From the NCBI GenBank assembly GCA_050084515.1, contig CM114275.1, positions 19,964,001 through 20,028,000 of the forward strand: a DNA stretch of 64,000 bases, read 5' to 3'. Source of the stretch: Blasia pusilla. Its lineage: Eukaryota; Marchantiophyta; Marchantiopsida; Blasiales. The notes below the pieces were generated by a model. The model did no database searches. It saw only the letters and a program-made list of their open reading frames with translations, and was not told the DNA's origin. Positions 11,585 to 24,896 of the stretch are shown piece after piece (within the stretch, counting starts at the first letter, position 1; each line of letters starts with the position of its first letter). The translations under genes were made by a program, and so were the position numbers.

Positions 11585-13914
11585 ATGTCTTTACGGCGAT
11601 TTTGACCTCATAACACCTCGATATCACGCATGGATAAGGAGGTATTTCTTGACACTATTTACCGGTTGACGTCATATCGACTCGCTTGCAATTTGCCCAG
11701 TTGCCCATGACAAAGTTGGACATCGCGAAGATCTGAATTGCGTGTGCTGAATGTTTACAGAGTCTTTGTGCGAGGCAGAGGGGATTCGGGGGGGCCGAGG
11801 AAACTCATTAGCGAGTCGCAGCGTATCTTTCGTTTCGTTAGCAGAGATGTAAGTAAAAGTTTCTCTCTCTAGCGTGTCAGACTACTTGCACGAGAAGCGT
11901 GTAGGTAGTATCGGCTGGGTTCCAAGATCTATGGAGATTGTGACAGCCATATCATTGGTCCAAGAGCCTCTGTCTTCATGGTACTGAGTCTACTGACTGC
12001 ACTAGTAAACAGAAGAGCTGGCGACTGCTTCCTCAACAACGATTCTTTTCTAGTATATGAAAATCGCAAATTGGAGGGTTAAGTCGAAACTTCGTTGTAG
12101 CTGTAATAGCTGACGTTGATATTGGGGAGGATATGAGTGTGAACCGTACCTACGACCGGGTTCTCCGTTGTCGGCGAGGAAGTAATTATTCCGAGCAAAA
12201 TCGACGGGAGCCCTAAAATAGGAGCGACTATGAACTAACCTAAACATCTAGGGACTTGCAGGTGCACCGTTCATGATTCCTATGACTCCGTATGGTGAAA
12301 GCGGTAGGGTAGCGGTTCCCGTGGGAAATCCGAAGCATCGAGACATCCGGCGTTTAGGAGCCTTCGTCGAGGGAGGGAAACTGTGCATCGCTGACAATCG
12401 ATGTCCTATTACAAGAAAATTGGGTTGTGAACAAGTACATCGTAGGGGTGTAGGAAAAATAACAAGGATCGGCTCAATTGTAAGTGGTAGATTTTAAAGT
12501 GATGTTTACTCTGGGTAGCTTACTTCGATGTCTGCACCTTTACGATCTTCAAGGCTCCATGTAGAATGACAAGCGACATCAAAATGCAAAGATACATCAT
12601 CGAACTGAGTCCATGTTTTGTTTCCATCTGGTGAGCAGCTGAAATGAAACGATAGTGAGCGCATATCCTTATGGTATGAGTGACGCTCGTCGATCCAACC
12701 GCCTTATACATTCCGCGAAAACTCCGATTTGGGTCGTAGGTTTAAGATCACCGGGTGGGTACCATGCGCACACGAGAAAGCATAAGCGGAGATGCTTTTG
12801 CTGAGTGACGCGCGATTCGCAGACTAGTGATAGAGATATTGGGCACGTGGAAGTAGCTACCACACAGTGATCGTGCCCGCATCTTTCGTGGTTAATCCAC
12901 AGTTTTGAGTTGGGAGTTTGCTTCCCGAATGACTTTGATTTCACCGGCACTCTCTCTTCGAACCGAGATGAGAACCTGGTTACCGTGAATGATCTGTTTA
13001 GTTATGCGAGTTCAAATCCATGCCACTGTGAGTAAGCTTGCATGAAAAGTCTACCCAGGACAATGTTTTCGCGACTTCCAATAGTGAATGGCAACTGCTT
13101 CGAGACAAAGTTCGAGGGAACTGGAAGTATGTATTGTCCAAAACAATCGGCAGATAAGCTCGAATGCCTACCTTTTACAAACTCTGAGAGGAAGATTCTC
13201 ATCAACTTTACAGTCCGGCAGATTCAGAAGTAAAACTTCGCCCTCTTCCTTGTTTTTAACGCGGGAAGGACGGTAAGATATTCTTTCCTCGACATGTGAC
13301 ACCTGAGTGGCGTCACGGACCATACGAAAGTGCCGCAGCTTTACATGTAATTTATGGCGGAGACACCACAGGTTGCTTGCTCAGTCAAAAAGCCATCGAG
13401 CCTGAGTTTTCTCTCGCTCTCTAGATCACTTGTGAGGAAACAAGCAAAAAAAATATGTCCTCAACAGTCGTATATTCATCCCTGTAAGGAGTTGCCGTCG
13501 TCTAGGAATGAGTCGTACGGGACCTTCGCGAGTCAGATCCGACTACGATTTTCTATGCACATCCAGCCAGTACTCGGGCACCAAATCAAGCTCGATCAGA
13601 GCACGGTTGCAGTGGATCGATCAGGGGCAGTTCTTGAAGAATACGAGTTCTGGGAAGGTGGAGTTCAGAACCTCGACCAGAACGTAGCAGTTGCGAAGGG
13701 TGTGGTGGTATCAGGACTTTCGGCGACGGAGATGAACACGTGAGGTAGCACCCATATATTCCAACGTACGATTAACAGGGCGTCTCGAAGCTTCCCGTTT
13801 GGGGGCAGGGCATCTTTCATCCCAGAAATCCCCACTCGTGATATGGTTTATTTTTATTTTTTTTACATTTCATACTCTAAGGGAGGACTACTGCCCGTGG
13901 TGACAACCATGCCA

Positions 13915-13940
13915 TTTTGAGAGACACGTGTCTCTCAAAA
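13915..13940. repeat. 26-bp perfect palindrome centred on CACGTG
   Basis: TTTTGAGAGACAC is followed directly by its exact reverse complement, so the centre is CACGTG, the G-box core bound by plant bZIP and bHLH factors. A dyad this long is more than a G-box needs, and no adjacent gene is recognisable. It may therefore be regulatory or simply a small palindrome. Confidence 0.55.
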
Positions 13941-16104
13941 ACTGCACTGGGAATCCATAATAAGGTGGAAAAAAAGTTGAGAGTTATTAAAAGAGTGACC
14001 TTGAATAGAATGGGCAGCTTACTAGTATGAAAGGAGATGTTCTCTTTTTTAGTCATGGCCTATCTGTCTATAACCAGACGGATTCCTTCCTGAGAATGTC
14101 CCGTTTAGTTATACGGTAAACTCCCTTAACCGCAGGGGCTGTTTTGAGCCGCCTAATAATAATAGCTCGCAATCTGTTGCCATCTCCTATAACGGAGCGC
14201 TTGTTGTTCGTTCGTAATAACGGGTAACCGGCACCGAAGCGGTGGAATGTGTGGACAAAGTGGCAGCCACGCCAAATGCGAACGCTAAAGTTGGGGACGA
14301 GCACATGCTGGTGGGCGTTGGAGGATAGATAGCAATATAGACAGGGACCAGAGGGAGCAAGCTGTCAGAAAGCTGTCAGAAATCCTTGAGATTCTCCTGC
14401 TGCGTACTGGACGCTTCGATAACAGCAGAGATTTCTAACAATCTAGTGAAGAATCGATGAGTATGAAAGTAAAATGCGAGACGAATCTGCTTGATTACTT
14501 TTGTCTTCAATTCTAAGAATAAAATATTCAGGCGAGTAGCAGAAAAGGTTGTCCAGAATCGACTTCTCATTATTCTACTTTATCACAATCGCCATCTTTG
14601 TACCAGTGCGGGCATCTGTTGCTTTCCCGCTTTGGCTTTCGTCCCCTGGCATATTCGCTGGTATGACAGTTACCCCGGGTAACATTACCACAACGAGGAC
14701 TACTACAACAGTGCCGCTATTAGCAAGATCTCCTCTTCAGCTCATCAGATCACACGGTATCATCCATATACCCGACGTAGACATTATGCCGACCTGCCAA
14801 CCTCTTTCTCTTGCCGTTCTAGATCTCCGCTTTGATCTGGGTCCTGCACGTGGCTTGTCGTTCATCATCTTCCATTCTGCGTCAAGCCTGAGCTTTCGGG
14901 CTGTTTTCATGCACCCAAAGTACAGCGCAGCTGCATGTGCTCCATCCCCTCCCCAACTTCGCCTTGTCGTGCGTGAAGAACTGGATCCTCAAGGCTGCTG
15001 ATCCGAAGCGCAGGCGGATTACCTTTAATATCCTTGTATTTCTCCTGGCCCAGCGCACTGACTATTCCGCTCACGCTCTTCTTTGATCGAAGACCGTCGT
15101 CAAGCTAGAAGCGAAAGAGAAACCGGTATCACCGACGGAATAAAACAATCTACTGATACCACATGCCAAGCGCGGAGCGAGAGGAAATTGTCCAATGAAT
15201 GAGTGCTTTCAATGCAACAGCCCAGCTCTGTCATTTCGTATCCGTCATGCTGGCTTTATTTGGATCGCACACATATTAATTACCTGATGCTGATGGAAAC
15301 GGAATGTGTCTTTCTTGCGACTCATGCACCTTCCCAGCGAGCTACATTTCGATTCGCGTAGGTTGTCGACATTCTTTTCACCTCAGATTCCCTTTACTAG
15401 TTTTTCCCTTGCTCGACCAGTAGTCCAGGATGATTAGAGACAACCCGACACTCCACCGCCCTTCTCTCTTATCCTTTCCAAAAAATCAACCGGCAGTTCA
15501 ATCCATGCCACATATTTTCCAGCGACGATTAAAGGTCGTCGTGGGACAAAGATTCATGTCTCCACATATATTCTAATTTCTATGCCTGTCAAATTGACGG
15601 TGAGGCGCAGATTTTGACGTTTCTGCCCTCTGCCACGTTAGCCCCTATCCGTCAATCGTGAGGACGAGACGACGTTCCTTCTCTTCTAGGGTTCGACGAG
15701 GTTCCTTGCTGTACTGGAGGTCAACCCATGTGCTGCTGTGCATGCTCGCCTTCCCGGTGTCGATGGTAAAGTCTCCGATGGCAGCCCCATTTATTGGTTC
15801 ATGTTCGAGTTCAGATTGAGAAGAAAAACAAAGATGCACTTCGATAAAAACGAGTGATGGAAAACCCATCGGAAGTACAAAAGAGGGGGACTCAAAGAGT
15901 CAAAACCTGAAGGTCAAAACCTGAAGGCCACAACAGGACCAGAAAAGGAAGAAGGGGGCATTCCCCCCCCAGATTGAGAAGGGGAATCCTTGTTCACCGC
16001 TTTTGCTTTCCACTTCTCTCAGTTTTCTGGTGCGCTCATCTTTTCCCGTGTCCCTCCTCAGAGAAATCTGTTCACAGCTTCTTCCTCGTTCGGTTTGTGG
16101 TGGA

Positions 16105-16191
16105 TCTCTCTCTCTCTCTCTCTCTCCTCTCGATTGTTGTGGGGCGGGTGCGATAGACAGCCGTCGAATGAGGTGAGTTTCCCGCAGCTTT

Positions 16192-16227
<36 letters not shown>

Positions 16228-16230
16228 TAT
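16105..16230. repeat. (TC)n and (GA)n tracts in inverted arrangement
   Basis: A (TC)11 tract at 16105-16126 and a (AG)n tract at 16192-16230 face each other across about 65 bases. Together they form an inverted repeat able to fold back. Homopurine/homopyrimidine tracts are also candidates for triplex DNA and for GAGA-type factor binding. Confidence 0.75.
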
Positions 16231-17347
16231 TTTCCCTCAATTTTGTGGGCTCCTTTGTGGATACGTCTCCGTATTATTCTTCGGGTGGGGACATGATTAT
16301 TGATCGACTTTCCACTGACGGCTGGCTGTATGTGTGACTCTAGCATGGCTCGCTAGAGCATGAGTAGCCTAACTGATGATGCCCCTGCCCTGGCCCCTGC
16401 GGAGTGATTCGGCTGAGGCCATCAATGCCTTCGCTGCCGAGTGAGCGAGTGACAAACTAACGACGATGTCATCCTGGAAGAAGTGGCTTCGCATGAATTA
16501 CCTGGTGGAGGCCAGTGGGTCCATCCATATACTTCCCGGAGCTTCTCTCTTTATCTTGGAGCTTCGCATTCACGGAGACGACAGTCGTTCCTTAACCACG
16601 CGTTCTCTGCAAGAGAGCTTCGCGAATGTTCGAATCCACCACCTTTTTGACGAAGGCCGTTTTGCGGAGAGCAGCGCCAGAGGATTGCGCCCTACGCCAC
16701 CTCCCTAATTTATTCGGTCACCTCACTTCCCTTCCAGAGCCCTTGCTTTGATCCCACACCACGAAAACATGCTCTTTTGGACACCCACCCAAGCTCGTAA
16801 TTACTCAACCCATGGAACACCTATCGACTTCATTGTTCACGCCACTCATTTACAATCGATAGATGGATATATGTAAGAATCCCGTCCTTGTCATTCGTCT
16901 TCCCAACTGCGTGCGTTGAATTTATCGCCTCCAGTTCTGGAGAGTAGCACACTATCCATTCCTGCCTGCCTTCAAGCGTTGTTGTTCCTGAACTCTCTGC
17001 ACAGCCGTAAGATTCGTCCATCACGTTCATCGTATCAAGCGCAGTTGGTACTACCCATCGTCCCCTTCATTCCATTCCATTCCATTTCATTTCAAGAGGA
17101 TAGGAACTTTCAAGGGGGAGATTTAATTGGAGAATGTGTTATTAGTTCTAGTTGTCGCGCCTATAACAGATTCTAGTGGGATGCATGGAAGTATAATTTT
17201 GAATTATTCATTAAAAGTGAATTGGAATAATTTTATTTGCTTAGACGGTTAGCAATTCTACTAAATAGAAAAGACATGTGTAAAAAAAGAGGTATCTCGA
17301 CATGAAGAGGCAACCTTTGATAGTAAGAAAATTTGTTTGGCTTATAT

Positions 17348-17385
17348 ATCTTTATTAATGATCATGATCTTTATTAATGATCATG
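17348..17385 (+). repeat. 19-bp tandem duplication
   Basis: The unit ATCTTTATTAATGATCATG occurs twice with no spacer. It contains the palindrome TGATCA and lies at the left margin of the AT-rich block. Confidence 0.8.
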
Positions 17386-18839
17386 GGAGGTTTTTAAATT
17401 TTAATTAATTTCTATTTCTATTATTATGGAAGAGTGTTTTAGAAAACTAAATTTGGATCATCTTTCTTTTGACACGGGTCTTATGACCAAGGATAACTTT
17501 TACCCCTCTTTGCTAATAAGATCCTTTGAGTTTGATTTAAGAGGCCTTAACAATTTTGGGAGTTTGGTTAAATCATGAGTAAAATATTTACCATAATGAT
17601 TGGTAATTAAAGTGTCCATGATTCATTCGTATATCACACGGATGTACACTAGTTTTGATTATAACATTGAAGAAAATCTTGACCTCCTTGCTCACCATAT
17701 TTTGATCTACAACAAATTTTCCGAAGGAAGAGCTCTAACAATTAACATAAGACAATTTGAGCCCATATGGCCGCTCAAAGCTAGACCATAGGGATTCAAA
17801 ATGATGTCATGGAATTTTTGGTATAAAAAAATTGAGTTAACTACCAATAGTAAAATCATTTAATTTGGTCACCCCAACACATGTATAATTACATCTTTGA
17901 TTGACGAGAGTGACAAATGACAAGCGATTTGGCTCCACGTTTCCACAATTGAGGTTGCTATCTATAGGGATAATCGCTTTGCTCTACAATCGAGCTTCGA
18001 ATAGCCGCAATATCCATTGCTTGGTAATTTTTTCACACTTTCCCTAAGCGACCACAACTAGGCTATTCCAAAGTTTTGGTACAAATCCAAATTGGAAAAG
18101 CTTCGAAAGGAAAATATCACTCCATTGTTAGTTGAATAAATTACAGGTCAATATTGGGACGTAAGATTTTACATGTGAAATATTCCAGAAATTGGAAAAG
18201 TTGCAACAAATGTTTTTGCAAGTATCTTATAATCATTTTATGATGTTATTTCAATTTTTTTGTGAGTATTTGGACCCACAATTCACTTGTAAAGGGAGGA
18301 TAGGATGCATACAATGGAGATTTGGGATTATCAAACATCTTTATAGTAGTGAGGATGGATATGATGTATAGTAGGGAAATGTGAGATCAGGGAAATATTG
18401 CATGGTTTTGAAGTAGGAAATGAATCATGGAGGTGGATCATGGATGATGTCCATCTATTATGTGCCAATAAAAATTCAAGATAACCCAAGTAAAGGAGTC
18501 AGTCAAAAGTTCCTCGAGGCTAACAAGAATTTGGGACTCATGATCTATGTATGTTCTCCCATAAGTGGCATAAAGAGCAACCCAAGGGAGGATACTTTAT
18601 AAAGGGGGGTCCTTGGGAAACTAAAAAACTAAAACCTCTCTCTCTCTCTCTCTCTCTCTCAAGTGACCCTAACCATATTTTCTAGTTATACTAATTGTGG
18701 TTAACTAACCCTAATTGAGATAATCATGCTCGATTGACTAACCAAGATTAAGCTTTCCTACTTCATGAGAAAATCAAATATAGTAGTTCATATGTCTAGT
18801 GAACTTGACATTATAACACAGTCTTTAATACTCCACACT

Positions 18840-20420
18840 TAAACTCATATTGATATATGAAATATCTAATTTCTACAAATCTCAAACTCATCTCTAGGCA
18901 ATGTCTTTGTAAAGATGTCGAAAATTTACTTATCTCTATTTATCTACACAATATTAATTTCTCCTACAAGCTCTTTCTTTTTGATAAAGTGGTAGTGCAC
19001 ATCTATATCGTTTGTTCAAGCATAAAACACAAGGTTATTAGCATGCTTAATGCTATCAATATTTTCTATACATATTATACTAGGTCCTAAGTTACTAACA
19101 ATCAATCCATGAAGCTATATCGTCTCACACGTTGCATCGGTTCCTCCTCTATACTTGTTTTTTGTTGAGGATAAAGTAACTGTAGGTTGCTTCTTTGATG
19201 CCCAACTTATAACTACAATTCCTAAGATAAAGAAATCAGTGAAAGTAGAGTTTTTCATTAAACATGGTTCTTGCCCAATCAACATATGTGGGTCTCAGCA
19301 ACTATAAATTAGGAGAAGGTTTAAATTGAATCCCAAACTGAAAAGAAAATCTCACATATCATATAATCCTACCTTCAACATTAAGATGAGGTTTCCAAGG
19401 TGCTTGGTAAAATTGGCTCATAAAGCCAAGAACATAGCTCAAGTCTAGCATAGCTATAGATCAAACTTCCAACCATGCGCTTCTACATATTAGAATTTGC
19501 AAGCAACTCTCCTTTTATCCACTCTTAACTTCACACTCTGGTCTTACCACGGAGAGCTTGGCTTTCAAGCCATTACATCATATTTTGAAATTTTGTTAAG
19601 AGCATCTTGTTATTGTAATAACCACATGCTCCCTCGAACCTTGATAAATTCAGCACTAAGGAAGTACTTAAGTTCTTTTATGTCTTTCGTGTCAAATTCT
19701 TTCTATAACTTTAGTTTGACTTGTTGTACCATATCCTCATTACTCCTAGTAATAAAAGGTCATCAACATACAATAAAATGATAATTCTATGACCTTATCT
19801 TCTCAACACATATAGCAAGGAATAAGAATCACAAACCCTAAAATCAAGCTCTCATAAGACGTATGTAATTTTTCCATACCAAACACTTGGATCTTGCTTG
19901 AGCCCTTATAGATTTTTCTTAATGTGGATTCTGGGAATGAAAAATTAAGATGCTTCTATCCAGGTGGCTGAGCCATGTTTACCTCCTCATGAAAATATCC
20001 ATTCAAGAAGATATTCTTCATATTCATGTGATGTAGTCTCCACTTCTTACTCATTGCAACTTTAACCATTCTTCTCGTAGTCGCCATCTTTGCAACATGG
20101 TTATCTCTCTCCTCGTAATCGATACCTTATTGTTGTTCATAGGTCTTGATTATCAACATGATTTTGCATCTATTCAATATAAGATCTTGGTTACAATTGA
20201 TCGTAAACCCATCTACAACCAATAGTTTTTTTACCAAAAGGTATATGAAGTAGCTCCCAAATTTATTAATATCTTAGTGCAAGAAGCTTTTCCTCCATAG
20301 CTTCAATCTATTTGACCTTCCATGCGAATTTTTCAAAACAACTTGATTTTTGTTCTTAAAATGTAATCATTATATATGCATGATGGGGTGCAATAAATCC
20401 TTTATTTCTCAATTTATGAA
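18840..20420 (-). mobile_element. Decayed Ty1/copia retrotransposon, pol remnant
   Basis: Minus-strand translation gives copia reverse transcriptase landmarks in the right order and spacing. There is a segment beginning GIDYEER (the family usually has GIDYEETFAPVA), then MNMKNIFLNGYFHEEVNMAQPPG-like sequence equivalent to the MDVKxAFLxG...QPPG block at about 19965-20027, then LYVDDLLLLG at 19750-19775, the catalytic YVDD. Several stops and indels separate the blocks, so it is a pseudogene. Sequence at 18840-18930 looks like the 3' end and LTR junction, where a TTAAGTGTGGAGTATTAAAG-like stretch is seen on the minus strand. I could not place the 5' LTR. Confidence 0.6.
19735..20135 (-). pseudogene. 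Copia reverse transcriptase domain, broken
   Basis: This is the recognisable part of the element above. It runs from the GIDYEER block near 20110 through the LNG block at 19999-20027 to the YVDD catalytic box at 19756-19770. The spacing between the two latter blocks (about 80 codons) matches intact copia polymerases. Interrupting stops include one upstream of GIDYEER and one after QPPG. Confidence 0.6.
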
Positions 20421-21411
20421 CATGATGTGTCACTCTACTTGGTCTACAAAGTTGGACGTCTTTGACATCTTATTTGAATTCTAACTATTGTCAGGAGACT
20501 AAATACGTACTCTTCCTGACCATGGATTAAAGGATTTAACATAAGAGTGTAAGACCTCTCCTAACCCCACACTAGTAATTGGAGAATATGTATACAATGT
20601 GTGTTGATTTATAGTTATATTCTCCCCTCGAGATTCTCCCCTTGAACACACATATTTAGAGGTGGAATAGGTTCAAATGGATCATTAAGTCTAAGATACA
20701 CTAATGGAGTCCAAAATTTCCACACGTCATGTATTTGTGCTCATCATTACGTGGAGTTTTAAGAAAATACATCTCTATTAATGAAAAACCAACCTATTTT
20801 GGAAGCAACTCAACCAATTTTGACTGATTTTAGACTTATTGTATATACCTCTACGAATAAGATATAGAGTACTTAGTTTGATGCATTTACTGAAAGCATT
20901 TTCTACCAAAATCCATCTAATGGATTTTGTTGTTGGTTGTAACCTTAATCTACAATAGCAATGAAGGCAAATTTTGAATATGAAGCCCATCCTTTCTTTC
21001 TCTTTAACTTGTATGTGGATGTTAATATTTTTTGGTCATTGTTGATAAGATGCATCTTAGTATCTTCACTTGTATTGTGCCTTCTTCCCTTGAAACTATT
21101 ACTCTCGAGGCAATGTGCGTATTAGATGACTTGCACTTTTTTATTCTACCCCTTTAGTCATTTCATCCTACATGAAGTATTGGAGATGAAGATTCGTTCT
21201 AATACTTATATGATTGCTACCGTTCATACACATTTCTTAGATAGGGACAAGAGTTCCATCACGCTAAGGAAGGTTCAATGCTAAACTTGCATCTTCAAGT
21301 CATATCATTCTCACTAATGATAGCCACAATGTTCAAGTTGGATTTGTTCATGCATTAACAACATCACACCGAACAAGGACAGTTCCTTTGCGTGTATATT
21401 ATTCTATTTGA

Positions 21412-21597
21412 TCAACCCTAAGCAAGGTTGAAGAGCGCTTTATCCACTTATCCAATGAACTTGCTATTGTTAACAAACTACGTGGCTTAGCTAAAGAGCA
21501 GAACCAGGTCTATGCTACCGCTCTAGCGGAAGAAAAAGAGAAGTTAAAGTATAAAATTAAAAAGTTCAATCAATTCATGAATAACATTAAGGACTAG
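21412..21597 (+). pseudogene. Coiled-coil coding fragment
   Basis: A 61-codon open stretch without its own ATG, ending in TAG, has clear heptad character. It contains KVEERFIHLSNEL and EEKEKLKYKIKKFNQFM, rich in Lys, Glu, Leu and Ile. The surrounding DNA has no continuing frame. It resembles a captured exon piece or the coiled coil of a retroelement gag or transposase, but I cannot assign a family. Confidence 0.35.
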
Positions 21598-21899
21598 ATT
21601 GACGATGACCTTGTGCTTAGCCTTCAAGTAGCAATCTTAGAATCTATCCTATGTTGCTAATTCCGAGTTTTATTTTTGGCAAGTGGATTCCTCTTCCCTT
21701 AGGTTGCTCATGTGCTATTCATAAAGGCCTAAATTAAGTCTAAAATCCTAGCAATTTTGAGACTAGGTAACTAGTTCTTCAATGTGTACGGTTCAGTACA
21801 TGCAATTTCAGATTCCAATAACTATTTTGATTTTGGAATTATGCAACTTGCACATCCATAAATTTTCATGATTTCTATGTTCTTAATTTCATGAATAGA

Positions 21900-21983
21900 A
21901 CCAATCCTATGTATGTACCACTGCTACAAGTCTTTGCTATCACAACCAATCCTATGTATGTAACACCACTACGAGTCTTCCTT
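21900..21983 (+). repeat. Imperfect duplication of about 37 bp
   Basis: ACCAATCCTATGTATGTA plus about 20 further related bases occurs at about 21900 and again at about 21946, with small differences and a short spacer. A second minor duplication, GCATCATGCACT twice, lies near 22271. Confidence 0.6.
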
Positions 21984-22882
21984 AGGCAAGCATTTCAACT
22001 TAGGCACATGCTATCTAATACAATGACCTAGACTACCACCTTCATATAAATTTTCTCCTTATTTATCTTTGAACTAAAATTGCTTAATTACATTACATAC
22101 AGATTAGTTCCACTGTCATCAAATGTATAAAATATTACCTTGTGGACATTTCAAAAGTCATAATTTTGTACAATTATGCATCCTAGCAATTCCAGCAATG
22201 CTAGCTTAATACCAAGTCATTGACTGCAACGTAAGTAAGAGCGTCCGATATAGTAATATCTTATGTTATCGGCATCATGCACTGCATCATGCACTGTATC
22301 ATTTGATACTCCAAAAAGAAATTTGAATGACCTTAGAAAGTCTCACGTAATTGAGACTACAATGTAGTGAATAATCAAACTTATCTATAATCTGACCTAA
22401 GGAGTATTCTAATCTAACTTACCCATGATCTCATGTTGAGACTCTCCCACTTCCTAGCTTTTCAAACATGAGAAGGGATTTTCTTTTTTCACCCCAACCT
22501 TCCCTCCCAACCTCTCCTCCCCATCCCCCACTTGCTCAATGATCTCCCCACCTCCTCCTACCCCTGTTACCCCAACATGCTATACAACCTATATCACATT
22601 TTTCACCTCCGTTAGGTCACATAGATAACAACTTCCATCCAAGAGTTGAAATTTCTTGGCACACAACTTGAGAAAATCCATATTTCTTATGAGTTTTGAG
22701 AAAGTCCATTTTTCTTAATAAATGGAGAGTCAAATTTTATATTTCTCATAGAGAAAACCTTCTTGGAGCTTCTTAGAATCATGAACTCCAACGATCCTAT
22801 GAATTTTTAATTTAGGCTTTCTAATGAAATTGAAATTTTATAAGAGGATTCATGGCAATGAGGCAATCATTGTTAAAAATGA

Positions 22883-23069
22883 CTAGTAAGATGCTCGTGC
22901 GATGCACGGGAAATAAAAAATTGTTTGAAGAGTTAGTGGATAGCTCATGAAGGGAAGAGATTAATGATGTTGCACATAAGTTCAACTTGTTTTCTTGCTG
23001 CCCAGTTGCCACGTGTCAAACAGAGATGTGTTTACAAATCAAGAAGGCACTCTCCCATAATAATAAAGA
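22883..23069 (-). mobile_element. Short non-autonomous Helitron (about 187 bp)
   Basis: On the minus strand the element starts with TCTTTATTATTATGGGAG after an A. It ends with a CTCGTGCGATGCACGGG-type stem-loop about 10 bases before a terminal CTAG followed by T. 5'-TC, a subterminal hairpin, 3'-CTRR and insertion between A and T are the structural hallmarks of Helitrons. No terminal inverted repeats or coding capacity are present. Its length matches the neighbour at 25739-25924, supporting common family membership. Confidence 0.6.
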
Positions 23070-24896
23070 TATTGCACAAGTGCATATTGAACCATATAAA
23101 ACCAAAAAAATCATACTATTATGGGAGGTTTACCTATGTGGTTGACATGTGGTATCAACCATACCCTCCCCTCCTAAATAACACGTGTCAAATTTAAAAA
23201 TATGGGTTAATTTTGTATGCATGGTCTAGTTCTGCACCATATACTGTATGAATCATGTATGACACAAATACCTTACTTGTCGTACGCCTACTACTCTTGA
23301 ACATTAATCTCAAATATTGTGGACGTGTGCGTTCAATAAGACACACTCGAATTGTTGATCTGCACCAAAACACAGTCATGGTAGTCTTGTCTGGATCAAT
23401 CAACCTTTCAACTTCCCGAGTTCTCAACTCATGTCATTCACCAAGCTCAAGCCTCTTAGTTCCTCACTTCCCAACATTGGCAAGTCTTCCTCGACTTGGG
23501 ATAACCTCTTTTGGATAGTGGTCCCAACTGTCCAATAGACCTCGCATGAGTCCTTGACCGAGACCCAACAAATGGGTCGTGGATTGGAATCCAAGAGTGA
23601 CCTCCAAAATCCACTCTCTTGGCTTTGGCTAGAGGTTCGCATCCCAACACCAACCTCCTGATCCATTTTGTGCCCTTGGTTCGCCCCGTGGCTCCCTAAA
23701 ATGGAGTTTAGGTCCCAAGCACCCTTGGAGATACTCCCCATTCCTAGTAGTTCTGGGGTTCTCCGCCATCCCCCTGTCTTTGGAAGAAGAACTCCCAGAC
23801 CGCTTCATTTGGCCCTCAGCCCAACTCCCCACTCAGTTGTTTTTGGGCAATTCCTCAACCTTTGTTTATGTGTTTTTTTGGATCTTTGGTGCATTGGAAT
23901 TGGATTTGCATAAGCTTTCCAACTCCACTTGATTCATCCAATTCATCTCAGGTGTGAAAGTTATGGTCCAAAATAAATTCAAACCCCAAACGCTTGTTAA
24001 GTTCCAAATCCGATTCTCAACCTCTTTGGTAACCACTCTTCCTAGACTTGACTACTCTCAAGTCTCGGTTCACGTTTGGTTCAAGTTTCCTTAGTCACCA
24101 CCAAAAATGCATGAAACGCTTAACATTACTTACATCTCAAGAACGCAAGAGATCTCTCTAATACACAAACATACTAGTGTAATCCCACTAGAGTTTTGAT
24201 GTTCCACCTTGGCACATGTTTGGCTATGAGGGTCGCGACATTACAAATATGATAAGGATGCAAAAGTGTGATTAAAAATAAATAAATTATGCCTCATAAT
24301 GGTCTTTTTGGCCTTGAATATTATCTCGTCTTGAATGATATTAAAAAATTGCACCTTTTGGGCAATTTTGCTTAGTCTCAAGAACATTTCAAAATGAATC
24401 TTTCCAAAATACAATTTTTACAACATTTCTTCATTATAAATGATGAGTTGTACTAGTTTGAAATGTAAAGTTTGGCATATTAGTATATTGCCCAAAATAT
24501 AATACTCAAATTCTAGATTTCAAATGTCAAATTTTCTTAGATATGCTATTTAGCATTCAATAATAATTATTTCCAAACTTATTTCCAATAAATTTCTAAT
24601 ATTTATATTTATTTATTTTTCTAAATATTCTGTCATGAACATCTCATGTCATTTTTCCATAGATTTATTTCTTTTATTATTCCTTTTCATTGCCAATTTT
24701 TTTTTAAGAATTTCTCCCAAATTTTTTTTTCTTTCCATCTTGATTTTTTTCCCACTTTCTATCATTATTTTTTTCATTTCTATTTGTGATTTATCCAAGT
24801 GTAACTCAAAATCATTAATATTACAACCCAATTCAAAGGTGTAAAAATATACATAAAATCACCAAGAAATAAAACCTCACTCTCATGTAATAATAA

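Larger units (their letters stand above)
11036..17190. other. Intergenic region, no recognisable genes
   Basis: No frame here shows a domain I recognise. The longer ones are 13354-13743 (+), 14549-15001 (+) and 15900-16346 (-). The last is dominated by (GA)n coding for Ser/Leu or Glu/Arg runs and is unlikely to be real. Two perfect inverted repeats and paired dinucleotide tracts are listed separately. An ATTCC-like pentanucleotide run (CCATTCCATTCCATTTCA) occurs near 17070-17093. Confidence 0.5.

Noticed and set aside
15900-16346. 148-codon minus-strand frame with Ser-Leu and Glu-Arg runs
   Set aside because: The runs are direct translations of (GA)n and (TC)n microsatellites; the rest has no similarity I recognise.
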